Assembly: GCA_964444885.1 (NCBI GenBank)
Contig: CAYUIZ010000002.1
Location: forward strand, 1 to 64,000
Origin: CAYRGQ01 sp964444885
Lineage (GTDB): Bacteria > Bacteroidota > Bacteroidia > Sphingobacteriales > Sphingobacteriaceae
Reading direction: 5' to 3'
Length of the DNA: 64,000 nucleotides
How positions within the stretch are numbered: position 1 is the stretch's first letter; each line of letters starts with the position of its first letter. This document shows, one piece after another, positions 35,435 to 43,474 of the stretch. The notes under the pieces were generated by a model that did not search any database, was not told the DNA's origin, and worked only from the letters and a program-made list of their open reading frames with translations. A program made the translations under genes and the position numbers.

Positions 35435-36679
35435 TTGAACAAGAAAAAAATAATAAACGATCCGGTTTATGGGTTTATCACAATCCCGTCGGATTTTATA
35501 TTTGACTTAATACAGCACCCGTTTTTGCAACGCCTGCGGTACATCAAGCAGGTAAGTATGTCGCACTTAGTCTATCCAGGGGCACTGCATACGCGATTCC
35601 AGCATGCACTAGGTGCACTGCACTTGATGACCCTGGCCATTGATACGCTGCGAAGCAAAGGGGTGGACATTGGTCCGGAGGAAGAGGAAGCCGTGTTGAC
35701 TGCCATTTTGCTGCACGATGTCGGGCATGGTCCGTTTTCGCACTCGCTCGAGCACACGCTCGTTGAGGGTGTATCCCACGAGTCCCTTTCCTTGCTCATG
35801 ATGGACCAACTCAACAAGGAATTCGGCGGACGCCTATCCTTGGCGATTGAAATTTTCCAGAACCGGCACCCCAAGCGCTTCCTTCACCAGCTCGTTTCCG
35901 GCCAATTGGACATTGACCGCATGGATTACCTGAACCGCGACAGTTTTTTCACGGGAGTGTCAGAAGGCGTCATCAGCTTTGACCGCATTATCAAGATGCT
36001 CTACGTGGTCGACAATGAATTGGTGGTCGAACAAAAAGGCATTTATTCCGTCGAGAACTTCCTGATTGCCAGGCGGCTAATGTACTGGCAGGTGTATCTG
36101 CATAAGACGGTCATCAACGCCGAGCAGATGCTGCTGAGCATCCTCCGCCGGGCCAAATCCCTCTACGGGAGCGGCAAGACATTGTTCGCATCGCCATCAT
36201 TGGAACATTTTTTGCGCAACAGAGTAACCGAACAGAATTTTCGGGAGGATGTGTCGCATTTAGCACATTTTACGCGTTTGGACGATACGGATATTTGGTC
36301 GGCCATTAAAGTTTGGGCGACCGACAGCGACCCCATCCTAAGTATGCTGTGCTCGCGCCTCATTGCGCGGAAACTGTACCATATCGAACTGTATCGACTT
36401 GAACCCGACCAGCAACAAATAGACCTGCTTAAAGCGAAAGCTGTTAGCCACTTTGGCGTTGACCCGGCTTTGGTCGATTACTATATCTGGACGAATTCGA
36501 TCGAAAACAGTGCATATGAGCCGACTGAGGGAAGCATTAAAATATGTATGAAAGACGGGAGTCTGCAGGATATACTCGACGCTTCCGACCTCTCGAACCT
36601 GATGGCACTTTCTCGCAACGTAAGGAAGTTTGCCGTGTCCTTTCCGAAGGAATTATTGGACACCAGCTTGCCCGCGTGA
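35435..36679 (+). CDS. HD-domain phosphohydrolase (dNTPase/SAMHD1-like)
   Basis: The 414-residue protein opens with PVYGFITIPSDFIFDLIQHPFLQRLRYIKQ and has the HD metal site HTRFQHALG (H52/H57) with LLHDVGHGPFSHSLEH (H94, D95). This is the arrangement of SAMHD1-like dNTP triphosphohydrolases, whose substrate in this branch is not settled. The only in-frame start near the family N-terminus is a TTG. It is the first gene of a run with lpxD, lpxC-fabZ and lpxA. The link to lipid A genes is a matter of position only. Confidence 0.88.
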   Translation: MNKKKIINDPVYGFITIPSDFIFDLIQHPFLQRLRYIKQVSMSHLVYPGALHTRFQHALGALHLMTLAIDTLRSKGVDIGPEEEEAVLTAILLHDVGHGPFSHSLEHTLVEGVSHESLSLLMMDQLNKEFGGRLSLAIEIFQNRHPKRFLHQLVSGQLDIDRMDYLNRDSFFTGVSEGVISFDRIIKMLYVVDNELVVEQKGIYSVENFLIARRLMYWQVYLHKTVINAEQMLLSILRRAKSLYGSGKTLFASPSLEHFLRNRVTEQNFREDVSHLAHFTRLDDTDIWSAIKVWATDSDPILSMLCSRLIARKLYHIELYRLEPDQQQIDLLKAKAVSHFGVDPALVDYYIWTNSIENSAYEPTEGSIKICMKDGSLQDILDASDLSNLMALSRNVRKFAVSFPKELLDTSLPA

Positions 36680-36707
36680 GGACCGTAATTATTAATAAAG
36701 AGACGTT

Positions 36708-37751
36708 ATGCAATTTTTAGCACACCAAATAGCCTCACTCATCAATGGCACCATTGAGGGCGACCCCGATGTATCGGTGGAGCGTTTGGCGAAGATCGAA
36801 GAGGGAAGCGCGGGAAGCCTGTCTTTCCTTTCCAACCCCAAATACGAGCCCTACCTGTACACCACCGAGGCCTCCGTGGTCATCGTCAACGAAAGCCTGC
36901 AACTGACCAAGGCCGTGAGCGCTACGCTCATTCGGGTGAAGGACGCTTATTCGGCCTTTTCGACCTTATTGGATGTATATAATCGCCTGCGTTTGGAAAA
37001 AACAGGTGTCGAAGAGCCTTCTTTCGTGCATGAGACGGTCACCCTGGGTGAGGATGTCTATATCGGAGCGTTCAGCTACATCGGCAAAGACACCGTCGTA
37101 GGCAACAAGTGCAAAATATACCCCCATGTATACGTCGGAGACAACGTAACCCTAGGCGACAACACGACCCTCTTTCCGGGCGTGGTCGTTTATTTTGACT
37201 GCGTGATCGGGAAAAACGTCACCATCCATTCGGGTACGGTGATCGGCAGTGACGGTTTCGGGTATGCGCCGCAAGAGGATGGCAGCTACCGCAAGGTTAG
37301 CCAAACGGGCAACGTCGTCATCGGAGACAACGTCGAAATTGGCGCGAACACCGTGGTAGACCGAGCCACCATCGGCTCTACACTTATCCGCGAGGGCGTG
37401 AAGTTGGATAACCTGATCCAAATCGCGCACAATGTGGAAGTAGGCGAAAACACGGTCATCGCGGCACAGTCGGGTGTTTCGGGCAGCACGAAAATTGGCA
37501 AGCGTTCCGTTATTGGCGGGCAGGTAGGTGTCGTCGGGCACATCAACATCGCGACGGGCACGCAAATCCAAGCACAGTCTGGTGTCAACAAATCCATTCT
37601 GGCCGAAGGCAAAAAATGGTCGGGCACACCGGCCGCGCCATTCAATGCGCAAATGCGCTCGCAAGTGGTATACTCCAGGCTGCCGGACCTGGAGCGTCGT
37701 ATCGAACAGCTTGAACAACTCCTGTCTAAAGTAGAGTCAGAATCCAAATAG
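36708..37751 (+). CDS. lpxD: UDP-3-O-(3-hydroxyacyl)glucosamine N-acyltransferase LpxD
   Basis: LpxD adds the second hydroxyacyl chain, on nitrogen, in lipid A synthesis. The 347-residue protein has an N-terminal uridine-binding domain (1-100, with LSFLSNPKYEPYL) and a left-handed beta-helix of hexapeptide repeats (about 105-310). The catalytic histidine is H241 in IQIAHNVEVG. A C-terminal helix (RRIEQLEQLLSKV) serves trimer formation. It lies 28 bases after the HD gene and 43 before lpxC-fabZ. Confidence 0.97.
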   Translation: MQFLAHQIASLINGTIEGDPDVSVERLAKIEEGSAGSLSFLSNPKYEPYLYTTEASVVIVNESLQLTKAVSATLIRVKDAYSAFSTLLDVYNRLRLEKTGVEEPSFVHETVTLGEDVYIGAFSYIGKDTVVGNKCKIYPHVYVGDNVTLGDNTTLFPGVVVYFDCVIGKNVTIHSGTVIGSDGFGYAPQEDGSYRKVSQTGNVVIGDNVEIGANTVVDRATIGSTLIREGVKLDNLIQIAHNVEVGENTVIAAQSGVSGSTKIGKRSVIGGQVGVVGHINIATGTQIQAQSGVNKSILAEGKKWSGTPAAPFNAQMRSQVVYSRLPDLERRIEQLEQLLSKVESESK

Positions 37752-37794
37752 TGCCGCGCCCGTCGTTTGGCAAGGCTGATTTGCAAACAATAAA

Positions 37795-39201
37795 ATGAAC
37801 GAAAAACAACGAACCATCAATTCCGAAATCACCGTCTCGGGTGTCGGTTTACACACCGGCAAGAATGTGACGATGACCCTCAAACCCGCCGATGAAAACC
37901 ATTGGTACAAATTCCGGCGCATTGACCTGCCTGACCAGCCGATCATTGCGGTCGATGCAGACAACGTGACGGACACCTCGCGCGGCACAACCATCGCCTA
38001 CGGCGGCGCTAGCGTGAGCACTATCGAGCACCTAATGGCCGCCTTAGTGGGGTTGCAGATTGACAACATCCTGATCGACATCGACGGGCCTGAAGTGCCG
38101 ATCATGGACGGTAGCTCCGCTCCGTTTGTCAAAATCCTGCTGGACGCTGGCTTTCGCGATCAGCAAGCGGACCGTGATTTCTACGAAATCCCGCACAACA
38201 TACACCACAGCGAGCCAGACCGCAAGGTGGAGATGGTGGCCATGCCGCTTGACGGCTATCGGTTTACGTGCATGATCGACTTCAATTCGCCGGTACTGGG
38301 CAGCCAACATGCTTCCATCAGTAATATCAGCGAGTTCAGCAAGGAAATTGCTTTTTCGCGTACGTTTTGCTTCTTGCACGAACTGGAAGCACTGGTACAA
38401 AACAATCTGATTAAAGGGGGGGACCTCAACAACGCCATCGTCGTCGTTGACCGCGAAGTGGGTGAAGATGAGCTCGGCCAGATCGCCAAACTATTTAACC
38501 GGCAGGCCATCGGCGTAGCGAAGGAGGGCATCCTGAACAACGTCGAGCTACGTTACCAAAACGAACCGGCACGCCACAAGCTGTTGGACATGATCGGCGA
38601 CTTGGCACTCGTAGGACAGCCCATCAAGGGTCACATTATGGCCGCCCGTCCCGGTCACGCGGCTAACGTGGCTTTTGCAAAGAAAATCAAAGCGCATATC
38701 AAAAAAGAGCGAGGCAAGAAGTACGTGAAGGTCTATGACCCGAACATGCCTCCGGTCTACGACACGGTGCAGATCATGAAAGTGTTGCCGCACCGGCAAC
38801 CCATGCTGCTGGTCGATAAGATTCTGGAGTTGACCAAGACCCACGTGGTGGGATTGAAGAACGTAACGATGAACGAGGACCTGTTCCAAGGCCATTTTCC
38901 GGGCGCACCGGTGTTTCCGGGGGTCCTGCAGATCGAGTCGATGGCGCAGACAGGCGGTATCCTCGTGCTGAACACGGTTCCTGATCCGGAAAACTACCTG
39001 ACGCTCTTCCTGAAAATCGACAACGCACGGTTTAGGGCGCAAGTCTATCCTGGCGACACCATCATCTTCCGCTGCGACCTCCTGGAGCCTATCCGGCGGG
39101 GCATTGCACAGATGAAAGGCGTAGGAATGGTAGGCGATAAAGTCGTCGTAGAGGCCGAGTTGATGGCCCAAATCGTTAAAATAAAAGAAGCAGAAGCATG
39201 A
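37795..39201 (+). CDS. lpxC: Bifunctional LpxC deacetylase / FabZ dehydratase
   Basis: This 468-residue fusion is characteristic of Bacteroidota. Residues 1-305 are LpxC, the zinc deacetylase that commits to lipid A: E78-H79 in VSTIEHLMAAL, NNAIVVVD, and the catalytic histidine of GQPIKGHIMAARPGH. Residues about 320-468 are FabZ, the 3-hydroxyacyl-ACP dehydratase: LPHRQPMLLVDKI, the catalytic histidine in GHFPGAPVFPGVL, then QIESMAQ. The fusion joins lipid A synthesis to fatty acid elongation in one polypeptide. Its stop overlaps the lpxA start (ATGA). Confidence 0.98.
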   Translation: MNEKQRTINSEITVSGVGLHTGKNVTMTLKPADENHWYKFRRIDLPDQPIIAVDADNVTDTSRGTTIAYGGASVSTIEHLMAALVGLQIDNILIDIDGPEVPIMDGSSAPFVKILLDAGFRDQQADRDFYEIPHNIHHSEPDRKVEMVAMPLDGYRFTCMIDFNSPVLGSQHASISNISEFSKEIAFSRTFCFLHELEALVQNNLIKGGDLNNAIVVVDREVGEDELGQIAKLFNRQAIGVAKEGILNNVELRYQNEPARHKLLDMIGDLALVGQPIKGHIMAARPGHAANVAFAKKIKAHIKKERGKKYVKVYDPNMPPVYDTVQIMKVLPHRQPMLLVDKILELTKTHVVGLKNVTMNEDLFQGHFPGAPVFPGVLQIESMAQTGGILVLNTVPDPENYLTLFLKIDNARFRAQVYPGDTIIFRCDLLEPIRRGIAQMKGVGMVGDKVVVEAELMAQIVKIKEAEA

Positions 39202-39992
39202 TACAGCCGTTGGCATATATCCATCCGCAGGCAAAGATCGCCCGCAATGTCGTGATCGAACCCTTTGTCACCATCCATAAGGACGTGGTTATCGAGGAGG
39301 GCTCGTGGATCGGGTCAAATGTGACCATCATGGATGGTGCGCGCATTGGCCGAAACTGCCGCATCTTCCCGGGTGCCGTTATTTCGGGCATCCCGCAGGA
39401 TTTGAAGTTCGACGGCGAAGAGACCACCGCCGAAATAGGCGATGGCACAACCATCCGGGAGTGCGTAACGGTGAACCGGGGTACGAAAGACAAATGGAAA
39501 ACCGTCATCGGCAAAAACTGCCTGATTCAAGCGTATAGCCATATTGCGCACGACTGCGTGGTGGGCGACAACTGTGTGTTTTCAAACAGCAGCACGCTGG
39601 CCGGGCACATCACCGTGGGCGACTACGTGGTGTTGGCCGGCATGGTGGCCGTGCATCAGTTCTGCCACATCGGCTCGCATGCCTTTATCTCGGGCGGATC
39701 GCTCGTCCGCAAGGATGTTCCGCCATTCGTGAAGGCCGCCCGCGAACCATTGTCCTATGTGGGTATCAACTCCGTCGGCTTGCGGCGCAGGGGGTTCTCC
39801 TCCGGGCAGATTAATGAAATCCAGGATATTTACCGGGTATTGTTCGTCAAGAACAACAACCTGGCCAAGGGGCTGGAGATTATCGAAACAGATTTTAAAC
39901 CCACGGAAGTCAGGGACGAGATCCTGGACTTTATCCGCAACTCCAACCGAGGCGTGATGAAAGGGTTTGGGCAAAGCAAGGGCGTGCTGTAA
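39198..39992 (+). CDS. lpxA: UDP-N-acetylglucosamine O-acyltransferase LpxA
   Basis: LpxA performs the first acylation of UDP-GlcNAc in lipid A synthesis. The 264-residue protein is made of hexapeptide repeats (1-190) with the catalytic H118 in YSHIAHDCVVGD, the substrate loop SGIPQDLKFDGEE and a C-terminal helical domain. It follows lpxC-fabZ with a four-base overlap, so translation is coupled. The set lpxD, lpxC-fabZ, lpxA in one run covers the first acylation steps of the Raetz pathway. Confidence 0.98.
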   Translation: MIQPLAYIHPQAKIARNVVIEPFVTIHKDVVIEEGSWIGSNVTIMDGARIGRNCRIFPGAVISGIPQDLKFDGEETTAEIGDGTTIRECVTVNRGTKDKWKTVIGKNCLIQAYSHIAHDCVVGDNCVFSNSSTLAGHITVGDYVVLAGMVAVHQFCHIGSHAFISGGSLVRKDVPPFVKAAREPLSYVGINSVGLRRRGFSSGQINEIQDIYRVLFVKNNNLAKGLEIIETDFKPTEVRDEILDFIRNSNRGVMKGFGQSKGVL

Positions 39993-40025
39993 GCGCCCTT
40001 CATCAAAAGCGTAAGCGAGGCGGAC

Positions 40026-40646
40026 GTGGATATCCAGCTGCACGATACAGGGCGTCGGTTTGACCAAGAGTGGATTTTCAGAGGCGTCACGGCGCGCTTC
40101 GCTGCCGGCGGACGCTACGCCGTGCTGGGGCCGAATGGATCCGGCAAGTCGACGCTGCTCAAAGTACTTTCGGGGTATCTGACGCCATCCGAGGGGCGCG
40201 TGGATTTTTCCCTGGCCGGCCGAGCCATTGCCACGGAGGATATTTTCCGACACTTAGCCTTGGCTGCGCCGTATGTGGAGCTGGTGGAGGAACTGACCTT
40301 GGCCGAACACGTCAAGTTCCATCAGCGGCACAAACCGTTTGTGGGCGGAATGGATGCCGGTGCGCTCATCGACCGCATGGGGCTGGCGAAAGCAAAAAAC
40401 AAACTTATCCGTCATTTTTCGTCTGGAATGAAACAGCGCGCCAAACTGGCCTTGGCATGCTTCTCCGATACGCCGCTGCTGCTGCTGGATGAGCCGACAA
40501 CCAACCTGGACCAAGCGGGGGTAGCGTGGTACGAACAAACCGTGGCCGATACCTGTCAGGAGCGGCTCGTAGTCGTGTGTTCGAACGTGGAGCGGGAGTA
40601 TCGCTTTTGCGATCAGCGGATTCAAATTATGGACTACAAACCCTGA
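40026..40646 (+). CDS. ABC transporter ATPase next to lpxA (permease not nearby)
   Basis: This small 206-residue stand-alone ATPase has Walker A GPNGSGKST (35-43), an unusual signature FSSGMKQR, Walker B LLLLDEPTTNLD and a short C-terminus. It starts with GTG 33 bases after lpxA and is probably the last gene of that operon. No permease lies beside it. It resembles the short ATPases of multidrug, heme-export or lipoprotein-type systems, but I cannot assign a partner. Its place behind the lipid A genes suggests an envelope role, which is only an inference. Confidence 0.85.
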   Translation: MDIQLHDTGRRFDQEWIFRGVTARFAAGGRYAVLGPNGSGKSTLLKVLSGYLTPSEGRVDFSLAGRAIATEDIFRHLALAAPYVELVEELTLAEHVKFHQRHKPFVGGMDAGALIDRMGLAKAKNKLIRHFSSGMKQRAKLALACFSDTPLLLLDEPTTNLDQAGVAWYEQTVADTCQERLVVVCSNVEREYRFCDQRIQIMDYKP

Positions 40647-40665
40647 CCGCGGGCCTTGCGGTTTT
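40646..40665 (+). terminator. Weak hairpin after the lpx operon
   Basis: ACCGC and GCGGT form a 5-bp stem over a 7-base loop, followed by TTT. It starts at the last base of the ATPase stop codon. It is small, so termination is uncertain. Confidence 0.35.
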
Positions 40666-40687
40666 ATGCCGGCGCACTCCGCAAAGC

Positions 40688-40720
40688 TTTGACACCAACC
40701 AAAAAAAAAACATATATTTG
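40688..40720 (+). promoter_or_regulatory. Complete Bacteroidota promoter for efp
   Basis: TTTG (40688-40691) is followed after 21 bases by TATATTTG (40713-40720). Both the -33 and -7 consensus boxes are exact and correctly spaced. This is the clearest promoter in the window and shows that efp has its own start within the lpx cluster. Confidence 0.8.
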
Positions 40721-40752
40721 TCCCATTATTTAACCTCTTTTAGAACCCGCAT

Positions 40753-41316
40753 ATGGCTAAAGCATCGGACGTAAAATCAGGCAACATCCTTCGTTTCAAC
40801 GGGGAGCTCGTGAGTGTCGAGGAATACATACACCGTACACCAGGCAACCTTCGCGCCTTTTACCAAGCTAGAATGCGAAACGTCCGGACCGGCAAAATAG
40901 TCGAGTATCGTTTCCGCACCGACGAAGAAGTTGAAATTGCCCGAGTCGAAACCAGCGACTACCAGTACCTATACGACGACGGGGATTTTTTCGTCGTCAT
41001 GGATAACAACACGTTTGAGCAATTCAATATTCCGAAACCACTATTCGGAAATTCGGCACGCTTCTTGTTGGAAGGTATGCAGGTTGTCGTTGCGATGGAA
41101 AGCGACGAGCCCATTATGGCCCAGTTGCCGACCACGGTAGAGCTTGAAATAACCTACTCGGAGCCGGCAGTAAAAGGGGATACATCGACAAGCGCCATGA
41201 AGGCTGCTACGGTAGAAACCGGTGTCGAGATCAAAGTCCCGCTTTTTATCAATCAGGGCGACAAAGTGAAAGTAGACACCCGCACCGGTGATTATATCGA
41301 ACGGGTGAAACAATAA
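40753..41316 (+). CDS. efp: Translation elongation factor P
   Basis: EF-P binds the ribosome between the P and E sites and relieves stalling at proline runs. The 187-residue protein has all three domains, with the KOW-like N-terminal domain and the C-terminal signature ending GDYIERV. The loop tip reads TPGNLRAF (29-36). Asparagine 32 stands where Escherichia coli has the modified lysine 34 and Pseudomonas a modified arginine, so it probably works unmodified or with another modification. A consensus promoter and a strong terminator bracket it as a single-gene unit. Confidence 0.97.
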   Translation: MAKASDVKSGNILRFNGELVSVEEYIHRTPGNLRAFYQARMRNVRTGKIVEYRFRTDEEVEIARVETSDYQYLYDDGDFFVVMDNNTFEQFNIPKPLFGNSARFLLEGMQVVVAMESDEPIMAQLPTTVELEITYSEPAVKGDTSTSAMKAATVETGVEIKVPLFINQGDKVKVDTRTGDYIERVKQ

Positions 41317-41349
41317 AGAAATTTAACTTTTTAGGTTTAGGTTGATTAT

Positions 41350-41389
41350 TCGGTCTTGGGGCTCCCCGCCTCGAGGCCGATGTTTTTTT
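41350..41389 (+). terminator. Intrinsic terminator of efp
   Basis: A 9-bp stem with G-U pairs (41350-41358 with 41372-41380) is followed by TGTTTTTTT. TTTAGGTTTA precedes it and CTCCCCG lies in the loop. The same blocks flank and fill the hairpin at 3412-3451. Confidence 0.8.
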
Positions 41390-41544
41390 AGGGGTACCCT
41401 CGCCCCAATGTACGGGTAGCTATACCATGAAACCTACGCTCCCTTCATCCCCGGACTCGAAACAATTGCGCGCGTCCGGCTTTGTTCCTACTTGGCTCGG
41501 CACCCGTCGGTTCCCAAACAAATCGTATGTTTGCGCTGGCAGCC

Positions 41545-42138
41545 ATGGATAGCACAAGTAAAACATACCTTCGCAAACACACCCTTGGACTCCGGCGGGC
41601 GTTGGCTCCCGAGCCTGTCGAAGCGTTGAACAACGCGCTGCTCACGCAGGCGTCATCGATCGGGTGGCCTCCGCAAGGCATCGTTCACACCTTTCTCCCC
41701 GTATTGGCCAACAAGGAGCCGGATACCTTCCGAATCGTCGCTTGGCTTCGTCGTGAATATCCTGCTATCCGAATCGCTGTGCCGCGGGTAACCGACGTGG
41801 CCAAGGGCATCATGGCGCATTACCTGCTGGACGAACGCACCGTGCTGGAAGAAAACCGATGGGGGATACCTGAGCCTGCGAGGGGTGAACCGGTCGAACC
41901 CAGCGAGCTGGACGCCGTACTCGTACCCCTGCTAGCGTTTGACCGGGCGGGGCACCGGGTCGGTTATGGCGCGGGATTCTACGACCGTTTCCTGTCGGAG
42001 TGCCGCCCGGACGTGCTAAAAATTGGCCTTTCTTTCTTTCAGCCCGTCGCGCGCATTGTCGACGTACAGCCCACCGATGTGCCGCTGGATGGGTGCATCA
42101 CGCCGGAGCAGGTGTATTGGTTTGCTAAAAGCCGATAA
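41545..42138 (+). CDS. 5-formyltetrahydrofolate cyclo-ligase
   Basis: This enzyme converts 5-formyl-THF to 5,10-methenyl-THF using ATP. From the ATG at 41545 it has 197 residues. Family marks are the basic N-terminus KTYLRKHTLGLRRAL, WGIPEP in the middle, and the diagnostic VPLLAFDRAGHRVGYGAGFYDRFL near the end. A TATGTTTG at 41526-41533 matches the -7 consensus and would give a leader of only a few bases, which excludes the longer starts at 41482 and 41527. It is a single gene before an AT-rich patch. Confidence 0.9.
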   Translation: MDSTSKTYLRKHTLGLRRALAPEPVEALNNALLTQASSIGWPPQGIVHTFLPVLANKEPDTFRIVAWLRREYPAIRIAVPRVTDVAKGIMAHYLLDERTVLEENRWGIPEPARGEPVEPSELDAVLVPLLAFDRAGHRVGYGAGFYDRFLSECRPDVLKIGLSFFQPVARIVDVQPTDVPLDGCITPEQVYWFAKSR

Positions 42139-42160
42139 CGACCCCATAGTCTGTTCTAAC

Positions 42161-42875
42161 CTAGCCGAAGGTTACCAGCAATGGCGAATGATCACTTAAT
42201 GGCTTCCATTCCTCAAATCGCGCAATCTCAAAGCTTTTAAGACTTTCGATTAAATTCCTTGGCATGAAACAATAATCGATGTGATAGGCTTTTTCCGGAT
42301 TCTTATGTAAGAAAGGTGTGTCGAGTTTCCGTTCCGTGTACTTCATTTGATAGTACATGATAGACGCTTTCTATATTCTTAGCTCTTAAAATATTCACGA
42401 CATCCTTATGGTTCCACCAGCGGTCCCATCGATCCCAAATTGAATTGCTATTAAATTCACCTAAAAAAATGGTGCCTTCAATGTTCTTTTCGTTCACCTG
42501 CAAATACTTCCAAAATTGGCCAATATAACCAAAGGTTGGAGAATTGTTGCGGTGGGCCCACACACCGACAAGTTTATACTTTCTATTGATTTTGACTGGC
42601 AAAAAATAATTAACCGTATGATCTTCAAAAATGTTCGTCCAGTCTAGTTTTTCCAGAAGTATTCCCGGTCTTGCAAATACTCCTAACCCTTTATTTTTAT
42701 TATTGCCGACCCACAGGTGATTCTGAGAAAACGCTCTGAAGTCGCTTTCCATATGTAAGATTGGGTCTTCACACTCTTGGATTATATATATATCAGCAGA
42801 ATACTCTTGTACCGCACGAAACTTTTTTCGAAACCCGCCACTACAATTCCAACTAACAATCTTCAACGTTTGCAT
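42161..42875 (-). pseudogene. Endonuclease/exonuclease/phosphatase family protein, frameshifted
   Basis: Two minus-strand frames together make one EEP-family protein. The first (from ATG 42875) opens LKIVSWNCSGGFRKKF, with IIQECEDP and FLGEFNSNSIWD, the metal and catalytic motifs of the fold. The second frame (from about 42360) supplies TPFLHKNPEKAYHIDYCFMP and the catalytic SDHSPLLVTF. The frames join at SVYH and YYQMKYTE near 42350-42360, where removal of one base restores a continuous protein. It is therefore either a pseudogene or a sequencing error. The gene is visibly more AT-rich than its neighbours, suggesting recent transfer. Confidence 0.8.
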
Positions 42876-43142
42876 TCTCTACTATATTTTCCAGATTAAC
42901 GTAACCTGTCCTAACGACATCGCTCGCGACCATCCGCTTAGGGTATCACTACACTTAGCTCTACCCGTTGGTGTTTTCACTATGCATCCATTTTGCCACC
43001 AAGATACACCAGACGAATCAATTTGCCTAATCAATGAACGGCCTTTACGCAATGTTTGAAAACCGGCTTCAAGCACCACACTTTACTTTTTCCTCCACAA
43101 AAGAATTTAAACCGCTTCATAGGCAAAACGAGATAGCATGCG
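42876..43142. other. AT-rich gene-poor interval
   Basis: The only frame of note is a minus-strand 65-codon ORF at 42882-43079 (ending SLGQVTLIWKI), which I do not recognise and which may be a fragment carried in with the frameshifted nuclease. No repeat or hairpin was seen. The interval ends at the promoter of the resorcinol-type operon. Confidence 0.4.
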
Positions 43143-43150
43143 TATATTTG
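43143..43150 (+). promoter_or_regulatory. Promoter -7 element (TATATTTG) for the resorcinol-type operon
   Basis: An exact TAnnTTTG lies 17 bases before the ATG of the first small ORF. No TTTG is found at the -33 spacing. It is the only such element seen before the run of genes up to 48,885. Confidence 0.5.
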
Positions 43151-43167
43151 AACAACACGGCTAAACC

Positions 43168-43464
43168 ATGGACACCCAGGCACACAACACCCCAGCGGGG
43201 GCTTTCATGATGAGCCGCCGCTTGGCGTGCGGACCCCTTGTTTCGCATGTGGGTAAGCAAACCACGATGACGATTCGGAGGGAAATTGTCCGCGAATCTT
43301 CATCCGAGCAAAAAACTTTCGACAGCATGAAGTCCTTGATGGCGCAAGGGTGGCGCGACTCATTTGACAACATGGAGCGCTTGCTAGGGGGAGAGGAGTT
43401 CGGCGGCCAAAAACCACGAGGGTTTGCTTTCCGGATTTTTCCATATACATTTATAGCCGATTAG
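43168..43464 (+). CDS. Small ORF at the head of the resorcinol-type operon (98 aa)
   Basis: The frame opens shortly after a consensus -7 element and ends 10 bases before the ketosynthase gene, which suits a real leader gene. The 98-residue product is basic at first (MMSRRLACGP, MTIRREIVRESSS) and ends FAFRIFPYTFIAD. No family is recognised. An opposing frame of 70 codons in the same place has no supporting context. It may also be untranslated leader. Confidence 0.35.
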   Translation: MDTQAHNTPAGAFMMSRRLACGPLVSHVGKQTTMTIRREIVRESSSEQKTFDSMKSLMAQGWRDSFDNMERLLGGEEFGGQKPRGFAFRIFPYTFIAD

Positions 43465-43474
43465 CGAAGAGAAC

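Noticed and set aside
41599..41930. Repeat-like peptides (PEPVEALN and EPARGEPVEPS) in the 5-formyl-THF cyclo-ligase, suggesting a REP insertion
   Set aside because: The family normally has a WGIPEP segment followed by a variable proline- and glutamate-rich stretch here, and the total length is normal, so no insertion is needed.
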